From Bacillota bacterium (GTDB lineage: Bacteria > Bacillota > Negativicutes > Sporomusales > Sporomusaceae): 64,000 bases of DNA. The stretch spans positions 92,791 to 156,790 of the forward strand of contig JAGGAB010000001.1 in the NCBI GenBank assembly GCA_017889705.1. The letters run 5' to 3'. This document shows positions 54,434-63,399 of the stretch, piece by piece; the stretch's first letter is position 1; every line of letters starts with the position of its first letter. The notes under the pieces are model-generated. The model saw only the letters and a list, made by a program, of their open reading frames with translations. It did no database searches and was not told the origin of the DNA. Made by a program: the position numbers and the translations under genes.

Positions 54434-55912
54434 ATGGAAAAATTCGACCTGTTTAGAGATATTGCCGAACGCACCGGTGGAGATATTTATATTGGTGTAG
54501 TAGGACCGGTCCGCACGGGTAAATCGACGTTTATCAAGCGCTTTATGGAGACTATGGTACTACCTAATATTACTGATCCCTATGACAGAGAACGCGCTAA
54601 AGACGAACTGCCTCAAAGTGCCGGCGGCAAAACCATCATGACAACAGAACCAAAATTCATCCCCAATGAGGCAGTAGAAATCAATGTAAAAGATAATGTC
54701 AATGTCAGAGTGCGGGTGGTCGACTGTGTTGGCTATACTGTAGATGGTGCGTTAGGCTATGAAGAAGAAGAAGGTCCTCGCATGGTGCTCACGCCCTGGT
54801 TCGAAAATGAAATCCCGTTCCAGGAAGCCGCCGAAGTTGGAACTCGTAAAGTAATTACCGAACACTCGACTATTGGCCTGGTGGTAACAACTGACGGCAG
54901 TGTAACCGATCTTCCGCGCGATAAATATCTTGCAGCCGAAGACCGGGTTATTAGTGAACTCAAAGAACTCCAAAAACCGTTTTTAGTGATTTTGAATACC
55001 GGCAGACCTAACGCCAAAGAAACCAGAGAGCTTGTAGCAAAATTAGAAGGCAATTATGATGTACCAGTTATTCCTGTAGACTGCGCTCAATTATCGCATG
55101 ATGATATCTATGGCATCTTACAGGAAGTCCTTTATGAATTCCCGGTTAAAGAAGTCAATATTACTCTTCCCAAATGGGTCGAAGAACTTGATAAAGATCA
55201 TTGGCTACGGCAAAAATTTGAAGGCGCTGTCAACAATGTCGTTCAATACATTCGTCGCCTGCGAGATATTGACCGGGCTATTGATGATCTATCCGGTTAT
55301 GATTTTGTCGCTGATGTCATTTTACATGACATGGACCTGGGGAGCGGTATCGCCGTTATTGAAATGACCTCGCGACCAGATTTGTTCTATAATGTGCTGG
55401 AAGAGCTTACCGGCTTTACCATTACCGGCGAGCATCATTTGCTGCGCCTCATGAAAGATTTGTCTGTGGCTAAACGACAATATGATAAAATCTCAGCAGC
55501 CATGGAAGATGTTGAGCAAACAGGATATGGCATTGTACCGCCGCAACTTGACGAAATGGTACTGGAAGAACCGGAAATTATCCGGACAGGAAACCGCTTC
55601 GGTGTCAAACTTAAAGCTTCAGCGCCTTCCTTACATATTATTCGGACTGATGTCCAGGCCGAGATCTCACCCATCATCGGCACTGAAAAACAAAGTGAAG
55701 AACTCATTCAATATCTCATGCGAGAATTTGAGGGAGAACCCGAAAAAATTTGGCGTACCAATCTGTTTGGTAAGTCACTAAATGAACTTGTCCGTGAAGG
55801 TATCCAGAACAAATTAACAGCTATGCCGGAAAACGCACAAATTAAATTGAAAGACACCCTCCAAAAAATCGTCAATGACGGCAGTGGCGGATTAATATGC
55901 ATCATTTTTTAA
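54434..55912 (+). CDS. spoIVA: Spore coat morphogenetic ATPase SpoIVA
   Basis: 492 residues from ATG 54434, exactly the B. subtilis length; GGGAGGGAG 8 bases upstream. Walker A GPVRTGKST at about 26-34, a P-loop GTPase-like but ATP-using fold (VDCVGYTVDGALGYEEEEGPR), and a C-terminal ending NDGSGGLICIIF. It polymerises on the forespore as the base of the coat. Downstream of gpsA as in Bacillus. Confidence 0.96.
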   Translation: MEKFDLFRDIAERTGGDIYIGVVGPVRTGKSTFIKRFMETMVLPNITDPYDRERAKDELPQSAGGKTIMTTEPKFIPNEAVEINVKDNVNVRVRVVDCVGYTVDGALGYEEEEGPRMVLTPWFENEIPFQEAAEVGTRKVITEHSTIGLVVTTDGSVTDLPRDKYLAAEDRVISELKELQKPFLVILNTGRPNAKETRELVAKLEGNYDVPVIPVDCAQLSHDDIYGILQEVLYEFPVKEVNITLPKWVEELDKDHWLRQKFEGAVNNVVQYIRRLRDIDRAIDDLSGYDFVADVILHDMDLGSGIAVIEMTSRPDLFYNVLEELTGFTITGEHHLLRLMKDLSVAKRQYDKISAAMEDVEQTGYGIVPPQLDEMVLEEPEIIRTGNRFGVKLKASAPSLHIIRTDVQAEISPIIGTEKQSEELIQYLMREFEGEPEKIWRTNLFGKSLNELVREGIQNKLTAMPENAQIKLKDTLQKIVNDGSGGLICIIF

Positions 55913-55940
55913 TTAAGCTAATATTCGATCAAAGACCAGC

Positions 55941-55972
55941 AGTCAGTCTGTAACGGACTGACTAATTTTTTT
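55941..55972 (+). terminator. Terminator after spoIVA
   Basis: AGTCAGTC with GACTGACT (seven-base loop), then T's. Confidence 0.85.
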
Positions 55973-55982
55973 GTATTTTTGC

Positions 55983-56012
55983 TTGTATAATCAGGTATTT
56001 TGATGATATAAT
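55983..56012 (+). promoter_or_regulatory. Candidate SigA promoter of the ACT protein-hom-thrB operon
   Basis: TTGTAT, 18 bases, TATAAT (56007-56012), 56 bases before the ACT gene start. Confidence 0.45.
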
Positions 56013-56067
56013 GTCTACCATATAAAGATATCCATCCGCAACAGCAGTACCACAAGGAGGGGAAAAT

Positions 56068-56517
56068 ATGGTTACAGGACAAAAAGCCATTTTTTATTTA
56101 GTTCGGGAAGAAATTTTACCCGAAGCCATAAAAAAGACAATTAAAGTAAAAGAATTATTGAAGCGCGGAGAAGCACGCACCATTAACGAGGCAGTGGAAA
56201 AAATGGAGTTAAGCCGTAGTGCCTATTACAAATATAAGGACTATGTATTTCCGTTTTATGAAGCAAGTAAAGAAAAGATCGTAACAATTGCGTTGCTGTT
56301 AGAACACAAATCCGGCGTATTATCCCGGGTTTTAAATACCGTTGCCAATGAACACGGCAGTGTTTTGACAATTAATCAAGGTATTCCATTACAAGGTGTG
56401 GCTAACGCGACAATTTCGATTGAAACTGCCGAATTAGTAATTGACCTAGAGGCCTTGCTTGATAAACTGCGAATGGTAGATGGAGTAAAAAGACTGGAAG
56501 TCTTAGGCCAGGCTTAG
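56068..56517 (+). CDS. pheB: ACT-domain protein PheB (UPF0735)
   Basis: 149 residues. N-terminal helical part (VREEILPEAIKKTIKVKELLKRG, and SRSAYYKYKDYVFPFYE) followed by a C-terminal ACT domain (ALLLEHKSGVLSRVLNTVANEHGSVLTIN). Amino-acid binding regulator family; precedes hom by 8 bases, so it may sense a pathway product. Confidence 0.9.
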   Translation: MVTGQKAIFYLVREEILPEAIKKTIKVKELLKRGEARTINEAVEKMELSRSAYYKYKDYVFPFYEASKEKIVTIALLLEHKSGVLSRVLNTVANEHGSVLTINQGIPLQGVANATISIETAELVIDLEALLDKLRMVDGVKRLEVLGQA

Positions 56518-56525
56518 GAGGAACT

Positions 56526-57818
56526 ATGGACGCAATTAAAATTGCTTTGCTGGGGATGGGGACTGTTGGTACCGGCGTTGTTAAAATATTAGCCAATAAC
56601 GCCCATAGTATTACGCAAAAAGTAGGTTCTCCTGTTGTAATTAAGAAAATATTAGTTAAAAACCCTAATAAAGCTAGAAACGTAACAACAGACGCTGAAT
56701 TAGTAACTGATTTTGATGAAATTCTAAGAGACCCTGAAATTAAGATTATCGTTGAAATTATGGGCGGAGAAACTCCCGCCAAAGACTATATGTTGTCTGC
56801 ACTCAAGGCTGGAAAAAATGTTGTCACTGCCAATAAAGATGTTGTTGCTAAATATGGTCGTGAACTTTTTGAAGCAGCCGAAGCCAGTCATGTTGACTTC
56901 TTATTTGAGGCCAGTGTGGGCGGTGGTATTCCCATTATCCGTCCGCTCAAACAATGTCTGGCCGCCAACTATATTTCAGAAATTATGGGCATTGTTAATG
57001 GCACTACCAACTACATGCTTACGAAAATGACCAATGAAAAAATGGATTATGCTGACGTACTGGCCGAAGCGCAAGCTAAAGGTTATGCAGAAGCTGATCC
57101 GACAGCCGATGTTGGTGGCTATGATGCCGCCCGTAAGATTGCCATTTTAGCTTCCATTGCTTTTGGTGCCCGGGTAACCTTTGATGATGTCTCTGTCGAA
57201 GGTATTACCAACATATCTATTGAAGATATCGAATACGCCAGAGAACTCGGGTTTATTATCAAATTACTAGCAATAGCCAAGCAAGACGAACATGGTATCA
57301 GCGTCCGGGTTCATCCGGCATTTTTACCGGCGAATCACCCGTTGGCCTCAGTTAATGATGTATTTAACGCCATCTTTATCAAAGGTGATGCAGTAGGGGA
57401 AACCATGTTTTACGGACGCGGCGCCGGTGAATTACCGACAGCCAGTGCCGTTACCGCCGATATCATTGATGTCGCCCGCGACATTCGTCATAATGTTAGT
57501 AGTCGTATTCTTTGCACCTGCTTTGAACAAAAACCAATTTATCCTGCCAACAAGATCGAATCTCCTTACTATATTCGCTTGCTTGTTGAAGATAAGCCTG
57601 GCGTACTGGCAGCCATTTCCGGTGCCTTTGGTTCGCAGCAGGTCAGCTTGCACTCGGTTATTCAAAAACGCAAAGTTGAACGTTCTACTGAACTTGTTCT
57701 TATTACCTACCGGGTTTCCGATGAAAATATCCGTCTGGCCATCGGCACCTTACTTGGTATGTCGGTCGTAAGAAAAGTAAGCAGTGTTATTCGAGTGGAA
57801 GCAGAAGAAATTTCATAA
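56526..57818 (+). CDS. hom: Homoserine dehydrogenase
   Basis: 430 residues. NAD(P)-binding GMGTVGTGVV, GTTNYMLTKM and a catalytic GYAEADPTADVGGYDAARK segment, plus a C-terminal ACT domain (LLVEDKPGVLAAISGAFGSQQVSLHS). Makes homoserine for threonine/methionine. AGGAGG upstream; thrB follows. Confidence 0.96.
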   Translation: MDAIKIALLGMGTVGTGVVKILANNAHSITQKVGSPVVIKKILVKNPNKARNVTTDAELVTDFDEILRDPEIKIIVEIMGGETPAKDYMLSALKAGKNVVTANKDVVAKYGRELFEAAEASHVDFLFEASVGGGIPIIRPLKQCLAANYISEIMGIVNGTTNYMLTKMTNEKMDYADVLAEAQAKGYAEADPTADVGGYDAARKIAILASIAFGARVTFDDVSVEGITNISIEDIEYARELGFIIKLLAIAKQDEHGISVRVHPAFLPANHPLASVNDVFNAIFIKGDAVGETMFYGRGAGELPTASAVTADIIDVARDIRHNVSSRILCTCFEQKPIYPANKIESPYYIRLLVEDKPGVLAAISGAFGSQQVSLHSVIQKRKVERSTELVLITYRVSDENIRLAIGTLLGMSVVRKVSSVIRVEAEEIS

Positions 57819-57837
57819 GTTCAGAAGGGACAATATT

Positions 57838-58743
57838 ATGCCTAATACCATAAAAATTCGCGTGCCGGGAACAACCGCCAATTGTGGTCCAGGGTTTGAT
57901 ACTGTCGGTATTGCCTGCACAATATATAACGATCTTGAACTTACCCTAAGTGATGAGAGCGGTATCTCGCTAAACGTAACCGGAGAGGGCGCCGGCTTTA
58001 TTCCTTCTGACGAATCAAATGTAGTGGTTAAAGCTATTAAAATGATTCTTACTAAAACTGGCTATAAAGCTAAAGGCATCAAACTTTCCATGGTTAATAA
58101 CATACCGCTTGCCCGAGGTCTTGGCAGCAGTGCAGCCGCTATTGTCGGCGGCCTGGTCGGTGCCAATGAACTTACTGGCGGACATTTCACCAAAGATGAT
58201 ATCTTGAACATGGCAACAGCCATAGAAGGTCATCCTGATAATGTTGCTCCCGCAATCTTTGGCGGGATCACTGTCAGCATCATGGATAGTGGTACTGCCA
58301 ACTACCTGCGGTTTTTACCACCCCAAGACTTTTCAATGGTTGCCGTAATTCCCGAATTTAATTTATCTACCAAAGCAGCCCGGAAAGTACTGCCTGAAAC
58401 AGTTCCTTATGCAGACGCAGTATTCAATGTCAGCCGTGCCTCACTCCTTATTGGAGCATTATGCACCGGTGAATTGAAGCTCTTATCACATGCATTGCAA
58501 GACCGGCTGCATCAACCCTACCGTGAAAAACTTATTCCCGGAATGGCGCAAGTCCTCGCAGCTGCCCGTCAAACCGGCGCACTGGGAGCAACCCTGAGCG
58601 GCGCAGGCCCTTGCCTGTTAGCCTTTGCTACCAATGATGCCGACGAAATAGGAAAGGCTATGGTAAAAGCCTTTAATATCCATAAAGTAAAAGCCAGCTA
58701 TCAAATTCTGCAGATTGACCAGCAGGGTGCTGTTGTTATCTAG
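57838..58743 (+). CDS. thrB: Homoserine kinase
   Basis: 301 residues, GHMP kinase. N-terminal RVPGTTANCGPGFDTVG, ATP motif PLARGLGSSAAAIVGG near residue 88 and a C-terminal GATLSGAGPCLLA. Start ATG 57838 (AGAAGGGA upstream); the frame opening at 57784 overlaps hom and is rejected. Confidence 0.95.
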   Translation: MPNTIKIRVPGTTANCGPGFDTVGIACTIYNDLELTLSDESGISLNVTGEGAGFIPSDESNVVVKAIKMILTKTGYKAKGIKLSMVNNIPLARGLGSSAAAIVGGLVGANELTGGHFTKDDILNMATAIEGHPDNVAPAIFGGITVSIMDSGTANYLRFLPPQDFSMVAVIPEFNLSTKAARKVLPETVPYADAVFNVSRASLLIGALCTGELKLLSHALQDRLHQPYREKLIPGMAQVLAAARQTGALGATLSGAGPCLLAFATNDADEIGKAMVKAFNIHKVKASYQILQIDQQGAVVI

Positions 58744-58767
58744 TCGCCATTTTAATTAACTAGTAGA

Positions 58768-58806
58768 ACTCTGTTCGCACCTTTGCGAATAGAGTTTTCT
58801 TTTTTA
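58768..58806 (+). terminator. Terminator after thrB
   Basis: AACTCTGTTCGCA with TGCGAATAGAGTT (one G-T pair), then TTTTCTTTTTT. Confidence 0.85.
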
Positions 58807-58919
58807 CATATTGCTACAAACTACTACATAAATAAACATATGTATGTTCAAGGTATTCAGGACATACACAGCCTCTACTTATAGTCATCAAGTTTCCATA
58901 AATACATTCGCGCTAAGCC

Positions 58920-58948
58920 TTGACATCTTCCATAAAATTAGGTACAAT
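58920..58948 (+). promoter_or_regulatory. SigA promoter of tRNA-Pro
   Basis: TTGACA (58920-58925), 17 bases, TACAAT (58943-58948), 51 bases before the tRNA. Near consensus. Confidence 0.75.
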
Positions 58949-58999
58949 AAACGATGTCAGTCAGTACACTGCATTAAATGCAAATGACTGGTAATAGAT

Positions 59000-59076
59000 C
59001 GGGGCGTAGCTCAGTTTGGTAGAGCGCTACCTTGGGGTGGTAGAGGCCGCACGTTCAAGTCGTGTCGCTCCGACCA
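59000..59076 (+). tRNA. tRNA-Pro (anticodon GGG)
   Basis: Cloverleaf folds by eye: acceptor CGGGGCG with CGCTCCG, D stem GCTC/GAGC, anticodon stem CTACC/GGTAG with loop TTGGGGT (anticodon GGG), T arm with TTCAAGT, and encoded CCA end. The T-loop last base is T rather than the usual C. A terminator-like hairpin lies at 59112-59141. Confidence 0.93.
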
Positions 59077-59111
59077 TGAATTTCAGTAAACAACCCCAGA
59101 CAAATCAAGGC

Positions 59112-59141
59112 TTTGCAGGTTTTAACTGCAAGGTCTTTTTT
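59112..59141 (+). terminator. Probable terminator after tRNA-Pro
   Basis: TTTGCAG with CTGCAAGG (wobble) then a six-base T run. Confidence 0.65.
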
Positions 59142-59201
59142 ATTATTTCAGGTACGTTTTTAGCTGAAGTAAGAGAAAACACAATGCGGAAATGAGGCTA
59201 A

Positions 59202-59348
59202 AAATGGAAGGACAGGAATGATAGAAAATCTCTCCTAGAACGCGATAAGAGGCTATTAGAAGCAATCAGGGAAAAACAGAACTCCTTGGTCGAAGTTCTG
59301 GTAAAAGAGAACAGTCCTACATTAAATATGATTATTAGTTCATACTAG
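59202..59348 (+). pseudogene. Start-less fragment resembling a DUF3967/MerR C terminus
   Basis: An open frame between two stops encodes a charged helix including LLERDKRLLEAIREKQ and ends in IISSY. It has no start codon or ribosome binding site. The helix resembles the C-terminal DUF3967 of some Firmicute MerR-like regulators. Probably a decayed remnant; weak evidence. Confidence 0.3.
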
Positions 59349-59381
59349 GAGTAATAATAAATATTCTTTTGGAGAACAGTC

Positions 59382-59920
59382 ATGAGTAATATATTTATCG
59401 TATGGGCAGGTTTTACACTACCTTGGCTTACTCTTGTGTTTATGAAAAAAGACGATGTTAAACGCTTAATGCCTGTGGCAGTCATGGCCGCTCTTACGTC
59501 CATAATAATTTATGATATTGGGCTAAGAATTGGCCTATGGTCTATACGAGAAACCTATTTTCCATTTGCAAGTATACCACCCTACATTTTGGGACTTTTT
59601 TCTGTTTTAACAATATGGATTTTCAAATTCACATACGGCAGATTTTGGGTCTATATGCTAACTAATTTGATATTTGACATAGGGTTTAACTTCTTTTTTC
59701 TTAGTTACTTTCTGCCTATTAGGGGTATATGGGGGATTTTAACACTATCCCAATTATGACCTTACCAATTACATTGGTGCATGCAGTTATGCTTTATGGT
59801 TATCAAATATGGCTGGAAAGTGTTTTGATTCCATCTAGCCGGGACAATAACTTTTCTTTACAGCCAGCGACAGCAAAACCGATACAACAAAATAACGATA
59901 AGCCAAAAAATGAAAAATAA
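59382..59920 (+). pseudogene. CBO0543-family membrane protein, frame-broken near 59735
   Basis: Codons from ATG 59382 (GGAGA upstream) encode about four membrane spans starting MSNIFIVWAGFTLPWLTLVF with the IWIFKFTYGRFWVYMLTNL segment. The frame stops at 59759. The missing last span (TLPITLVHAVMLYGYQIWLESVL) continues in the -1 frame from about 59735 to 59920. A one-base deletion near GGGGGATTTT explains both. The family is common in Bacilli and Clostridia and has no known function. It is paired with a related gene on the opposite strand. Confidence 0.7.
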
Positions 59921-60329
59921 GCCGATTTATTCAGGTTTTTTCTATGCAAATCCCGCTCTCAGGCTAAAAGTAGGGGCGGGATTATTGTATTTATATAGTG
60001 TATAATAGACATAAAAATCAGCAAAAGAACGGGTAGAATGTTTTTACCAGAAGATGTTGAATTTGTAGAAGCGTCGCCGGGGAATTGGAGTATCAGGTAA
60101 TAGAGGTTGAGCCGAGAGCTCACTTGCCGGCAGGTATTTTTATTTTATAAAAATGAAAAGCGTAAATAACATGTAAAACCGACTGCCGGGTAATGGCAGT
60201 CGGTTCTTATTTGATCCAATATACACCTAAACGGACAGGCATTTAATTGGCATCCTTGCTTTTTCTAGTAGTTAGAAGATGACACTACGATCGCTGCCTG
60301 GAGAGGATTAATCATTCCCCTCCTTATCT
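59921..60329. other. Intergenic stretch with hairpins and gene fragments
   Basis: Contains an AATCCCGC...GCGGGATT inverted repeat (about 59947-59981), a 20-codon frame at 60038-60100 without a good ribosome binding site, and the 60177-60205 hairpin. A sliding frame after it continues as VIEVEPRAHLPAGIF, suggesting a decayed gene. No intact gene seen. Confidence 0.5.
60177..60205 (+). repeat. Hairpin, copy 1 of a CTGCC-GGGTAA motif
   Basis: AACCGACTGCC pairs with GGCAGTCGGTT around loop GGGTAAT. A second hairpin at 63755-63784 shares CTGCC-GGGTAA and the following GGTTCT. May be a terminator. Confidence 0.55.
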
Positions 60330-60727
60330 TTAGGTATTATTTTTGCAGCTGGTTGAAGGGGTAATTCCAACAAGTCCATATATGCCAGTGATAGGATAAA
60401 AATAATCTAGGATTATGTAGGCAAACCCCAAGTCTAAAATAGTATTAACTACCATGTATATCCAGAAATGATTGAATGTAAATCCAAGTACCCAAATTGT
60501 AAGCACAGGCATAGTTCCATAGAAGTAAGGCATCATTTCGTAAAATGAATACGTTGTTTCCTGTACAACCCAAAACCGAATGTAATACCAACATCATGAA
60601 CTATTGTGGTTAAGACAACAGACAAAAAAACAGACGCAATATAACGTTTAACCTCTTTACCTTTCATAAAGCTTAAGGTAAACCAAGGCGCGATAAACAA
60701 AACCCATTGTATCAATTGGTTACTCAT
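60330..60727 (-). pseudogene. CBO0543-family membrane protein, frame-broken and truncated
   Basis: Starts ATG 60727 with AGGAGG 5 bases upstream (MSNQLIQWVLFIAPWFTL). The frame ends early at about 60536. The -1 frame continues the same protein (after a repaired WVVQETTYSFYEMMPYFYG) to 60330, ending GITPSTSCKNNT without the last span found in the + copy. A missing base near CCCAAAA (60568-60576) explains the break. It aligns over its whole length with the + strand copy, so they are paralogues in convergent orientation. Confidence 0.7.
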
Positions 60728-60857
60728 AGATACCTCCTAAAACTTGTGTGGTTTTAGTTTAGAGAACAAAGGTAAATGATATGCGGCATGATACTGGTGG
60801 TCGCGCGCGTATATATAAACAAGTGCAGCGCAAAAAATAAGAACGGGGGTATTGCAG

Positions 60858-60977
60858 ATGAACACCACCGAAACCGTGGTTGTTATCTTAGGCACCGTTT
60901 TATTTACGCTGATGTTTATAGCTGGTTACTTACTAGATGAGCTAGAGAAAAAATCAGGAAAAGGAGGAACCAGCTAA
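60858..60977 (+). CDS. 39-residue single-span membrane peptide (unknown)
   Basis: ATG 60858 preceded by GGGGG about 8 bases upstream. Sequence is a TTETVVVILGTVLFTLMFIAG membrane helix then YLLDELEKKSGKGG. Not recognised. An adjacent frame after the stop reads ANKAHIEEVKSAIATIAADS and could be a frameshifted tail. The 418-base stretch 60728-61145 holds nothing else I can support. Confidence 0.5.
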   Translation: MNTTETVVVILGTVLFTLMFIAGYLLDELEKKSGKGGTS

Positions 60978-61145
60978 CAAAGCACATATTGAGGAAGTTA
61001 AATCTGCTATAGCAACAATAGCGGCTGACAGCTAGGGCAACAATTTACAAAATAGTCGCCTTAATTGGACGGCTATTTCTATTTTATACTGGCAATTTCA
61101 AGGTAATTTAGATAATGGTATTGAACTATTTATAGGGTGATATAA

Positions 61146-61334
61146 ATGGAATATAAAAAGATATATGATTTGCGAGAAGAAATGGTTAATCTGGGATATA
61201 CAGATTTAGAAGTGGACGAATTTATATATGATGCAATTGGGAATACATCTATTGATAAACTAACCAAACAAGAATTTAAAGATCTTATCAGATTTTTAGA
61301 AAGCTACATTTCTCATGCAAGAAAAAGCTTATAG
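61146..61334 (+). CDS. Small acidic helical protein (unknown)
   Basis: 62 residues, GGGTGAT 7 bases upstream. Mixed-charge helices (KKIYDLREEMVNLGYTDLEVDEFIYDAIG then KLTKQEFKDLIRFLESYISHARK). No cysteine or signal. Looks like a soluble small helical protein of accessory type; family not recognised. Confidence 0.6.
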   Translation: MEYKKIYDLREEMVNLGYTDLEVDEFIYDAIGNTSIDKLTKQEFKDLIRFLESYISHARKSL

Positions 61335-61542
61335 CAGTGAGTCAAAAGTCGGCTCTGTGCCCTGCAGTCTGGGTGTAAAGCGAAGCATGGGACGGTGTTG
61401 AAGTAATACGGCTTAGCTCCATTTATATGAGTTAAAAGCTTGCATGCAAAGTTGCTACTGCATTACAATGAATATAATATAACACTGGCAGTAGGATACC
61501 AGTTCTAAGTTGGTTTATCCTATCCACCTGGGAGGGTTTAAC
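61335..61542 (+). other. Leader before the amidohydrolase, possible structured RNA remnant
   Basis: No gene seen. The 61360-61425 stretch (around CCTGCAGTCTGGGTGTAAAGCGAAGC) recalls group II intron-type sequence near its 3' flank, but I cannot verify any domain V. A direct effect on the next gene is not evident. Confidence 0.25.
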
Positions 61543-62688
61543 ATGCTTGCATTATCAGGCGCTAAAATCCTAACAATGTGCGGTAAAAGTCTGGATCACG
61601 GCACCATACTGATTCATAACAGTAAAATCCAGACAGTTGGCAAAAATATTGACATCCCGCCCGGTTGCCGGATTATCGATGTAACCGGCAAATTCATAAC
61701 CCCAGGACTTATTGACGCCCATACCCATTTAGGCATTGACAACGAAGGTATGGGTTGGGCTGGCTCGGATGAGAACGAACGCAGTCAACCAATCACCCCC
61801 GGTCTGCATGCGCTTGACGCCATTAACCCCGCAGACCTCGGTCTATTGGAAGCCTATCAGGGAGGCATAACCACCGTCATGGTGGCTCCTGGCAGTGCCA
61901 ATCCGATTGGTGGACAATGCGTTCTTCTTAAAACAGCGCCCAAACCCACAGTAGAGCAGATGCTGCTCAAGCGGTATGCAGGACTAAAAATTGCCTTTGG
62001 CGAAAACCCTAAACGGGTTTACGGAGCCGATCAGAAAAAAATGCCGGTCTCGCGCATGGCAACCGCTGCGTTAATCAGAGAAGCTTTCTGGAAGGCCCAT
62101 GAGTACCTGGCCAGCCAGGGAAAAAAAGACTGGAAATATGATATGGGAATGGAAGCAATCGCTAAGGTGCTGAGGAAAGAAATGCCGCTCAGGGCACATG
62201 CGCATCGGGCTGATGACATTGTTACTGCCGTACGGATTGCCCAGGAATTTGATGTTGATATCATCATCGAACACGGTACAGAAGCCTATCTTATCGCCGA
62301 ACTACTGGCAGCCGAAGAAATTCCGGTTGTCGTAGGACCAACATTATCCACCAGGTCAAAGGTGGAGTTAAAAGATAAGACCATGGAATCACCGGCACTG
62401 TTATACCGTCAGGGTGTATTATGTGCCATGATGAGCGATCATCCGGTAACGCCCAGTTGTTTTCTGTCAGTATATGCCGGGTTAGCCACCCGCTACGGCC
62501 TACCACCTTACCAAGCTTTGAAAATGATCACCTGCGATGCCGCTAAGATTTTAGGTCTTGATAACCGTATTGGCAGCTTGGCACCAGGAATGGATGCCGA
62601 TCTAGTCGTGTGGAGTGAAGACCCTATGATGGTTTCTGCTCACCCGGAGATTGTCATGGTTGACGGACAAATGGTAGGTTTAGATTAG
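61543..62688 (+). CDS. Amidohydrolase family protein
   Basis: 381 residues from ATG 61543 (GGGAGG 8 bases upstream). Metal-dependent amidohydrolase fold: ITPGLIDAHTHLGID (HxH, residues 58-72), HAHRADDI, EHGTEAYL, MSDHPV and the closing GSLAPGMDADLVVWSEDPM. Close in style to imidazolonepropionase-like hydrolases. Cyclic amide substrate unknown. The frame start at 61510 lacks a ribosome binding site. Confidence 0.9.
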   Translation: MLALSGAKILTMCGKSLDHGTILIHNSKIQTVGKNIDIPPGCRIIDVTGKFITPGLIDAHTHLGIDNEGMGWAGSDENERSQPITPGLHALDAINPADLGLLEAYQGGITTVMVAPGSANPIGGQCVLLKTAPKPTVEQMLLKRYAGLKIAFGENPKRVYGADQKKMPVSRMATAALIREAFWKAHEYLASQGKKDWKYDMGMEAIAKVLRKEMPLRAHAHRADDIVTAVRIAQEFDVDIIIEHGTEAYLIAELLAAEEIPVVVGPTLSTRSKVELKDKTMESPALLYRQGVLCAMMSDHPVTPSCFLSVYAGLATRYGLPPYQALKMITCDAAKILGLDNRIGSLAPGMDADLVVWSEDPMMVSAHPEIVMVDGQMVGLD

Positions 62689-62777
62689 CCAGTTGTTGAG
62701 TGACCGGACTGCGATTGTGATTCGAAAAGCAAATTACGCCGCTAGGGGAAATAGAAAAAGAGTAGCCTACGCTACTC

Positions 62778-62912
62778 TCAGGACGGTTGGAAATTAGGGC
62801 GGTTGGTATTTTGGGCACCAAAATTGTTTTCGCTTTTCTTATAATTGGATTCTTTGGCCTTTTTTAGCTTATAAGAATCATTGGCCTTATTGACCTTTTT
62901 CTGGCCCAACAA
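62778..62912 (-). CDS. 44-residue Lys/Asn-rich protein (unknown)
   Basis: TTG start (62912) with GGGAGGTGA upstream. A basic, hydrophilic peptide (GQKKVNKANDSYKLKKAKES, then NNFGAQNTNRP) with no hydrophobic core. Composition recalls small acid-soluble spore proteins, but no signature is present. The stretch 62689-63072 holds this ORF and the terminator of the next gene and nothing else I can support. Confidence 0.45.
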   Translation of the reverse strand: MLGQKKVNKANDSYKLKKAKESNYKKSENNFGAQNTNRPNFQPS

Positions 62913-63031
62913 TATCACCTCCCGAAGATTATTGTTTACGGGAATAATGTTTTACATGCGAATAGGGAGGGGCCAGCAGTTGACGTGATTGAGAAATGAC
63001 AATATCAACGCAGTAAGCACTTGCAAAGGAA

Positions 63032-63068
63032 TTTACTTAGGCAGCGATTAAATCGCTGCCTAAGTAAA
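63032..63068 (-). terminator. Terminator of the 51-residue minus-strand gene
   Basis: Perfect 17-bp stem (63032-63048 with 63052-63068) directly after the stop at 63073. Confidence 0.75.
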
Positions 63069-63072
63069 ACCG

Positions 63073-63228
63073 TTACTCTGTGGTTTCTTCTTTCTCTATA
63101 AGCTTAAAATCATTTTTGTAAGCATGTGGTACGGCTTGTAGTGCCAAAAAGTATGCTTCCATATAGTTCTTTCCGGAAATGCAATCGTCTGTTTCTTCAC
63201 CATTTATGATAATTCGGAAGGTTGGCAT
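63073..63228 (-). CDS. 51-residue protein (unknown)
   Basis: ATG 63228 with AAAGGGGG 8 bases upstream. Sequence has a compact beta-alpha look (PTFRIIINGEETDDCISGKNY, MEAYFLALQAVPHAYKND, FKLIEKEETTE). Good ribosome binding site and a clean terminator support a real gene. Not recognised. Confidence 0.65.
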   Translation of the reverse strand: MPTFRIIINGEETDDCISGKNYMEAYFLALQAVPHAYKNDFKLIEKEETTE

Positions 63229-63399
63229 TATTATCAACCCCCTTTCATTCTTAGTTTAGATGATGAACAGGTTTTAATGCAAGCATAATATTCCAAACAT
63301 TTTACCGCATCCACCCGGGTGCGGTTTTTATTTTGAAAAATAAAGGAAAAAGCTGCTTAAACTTGAATATAACCCTTATAGGGGTATATGGAGGTTTAT

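Noticed and set aside
59000..59076. tRNA-Pro as an attachment site for an integrated phage or island
   Set aside because: No second copy of the tRNA 3' end and no integrase gene are visible in the window, so it is only noted as a possibility.
59731..59741. Programmed -1 ribosomal frameshift in the + CBO0543 copy
   Set aside because: The reading phase does not form a canonical X-XXY-YYZ heptamer at the break; a one-base loss explains it more simply.
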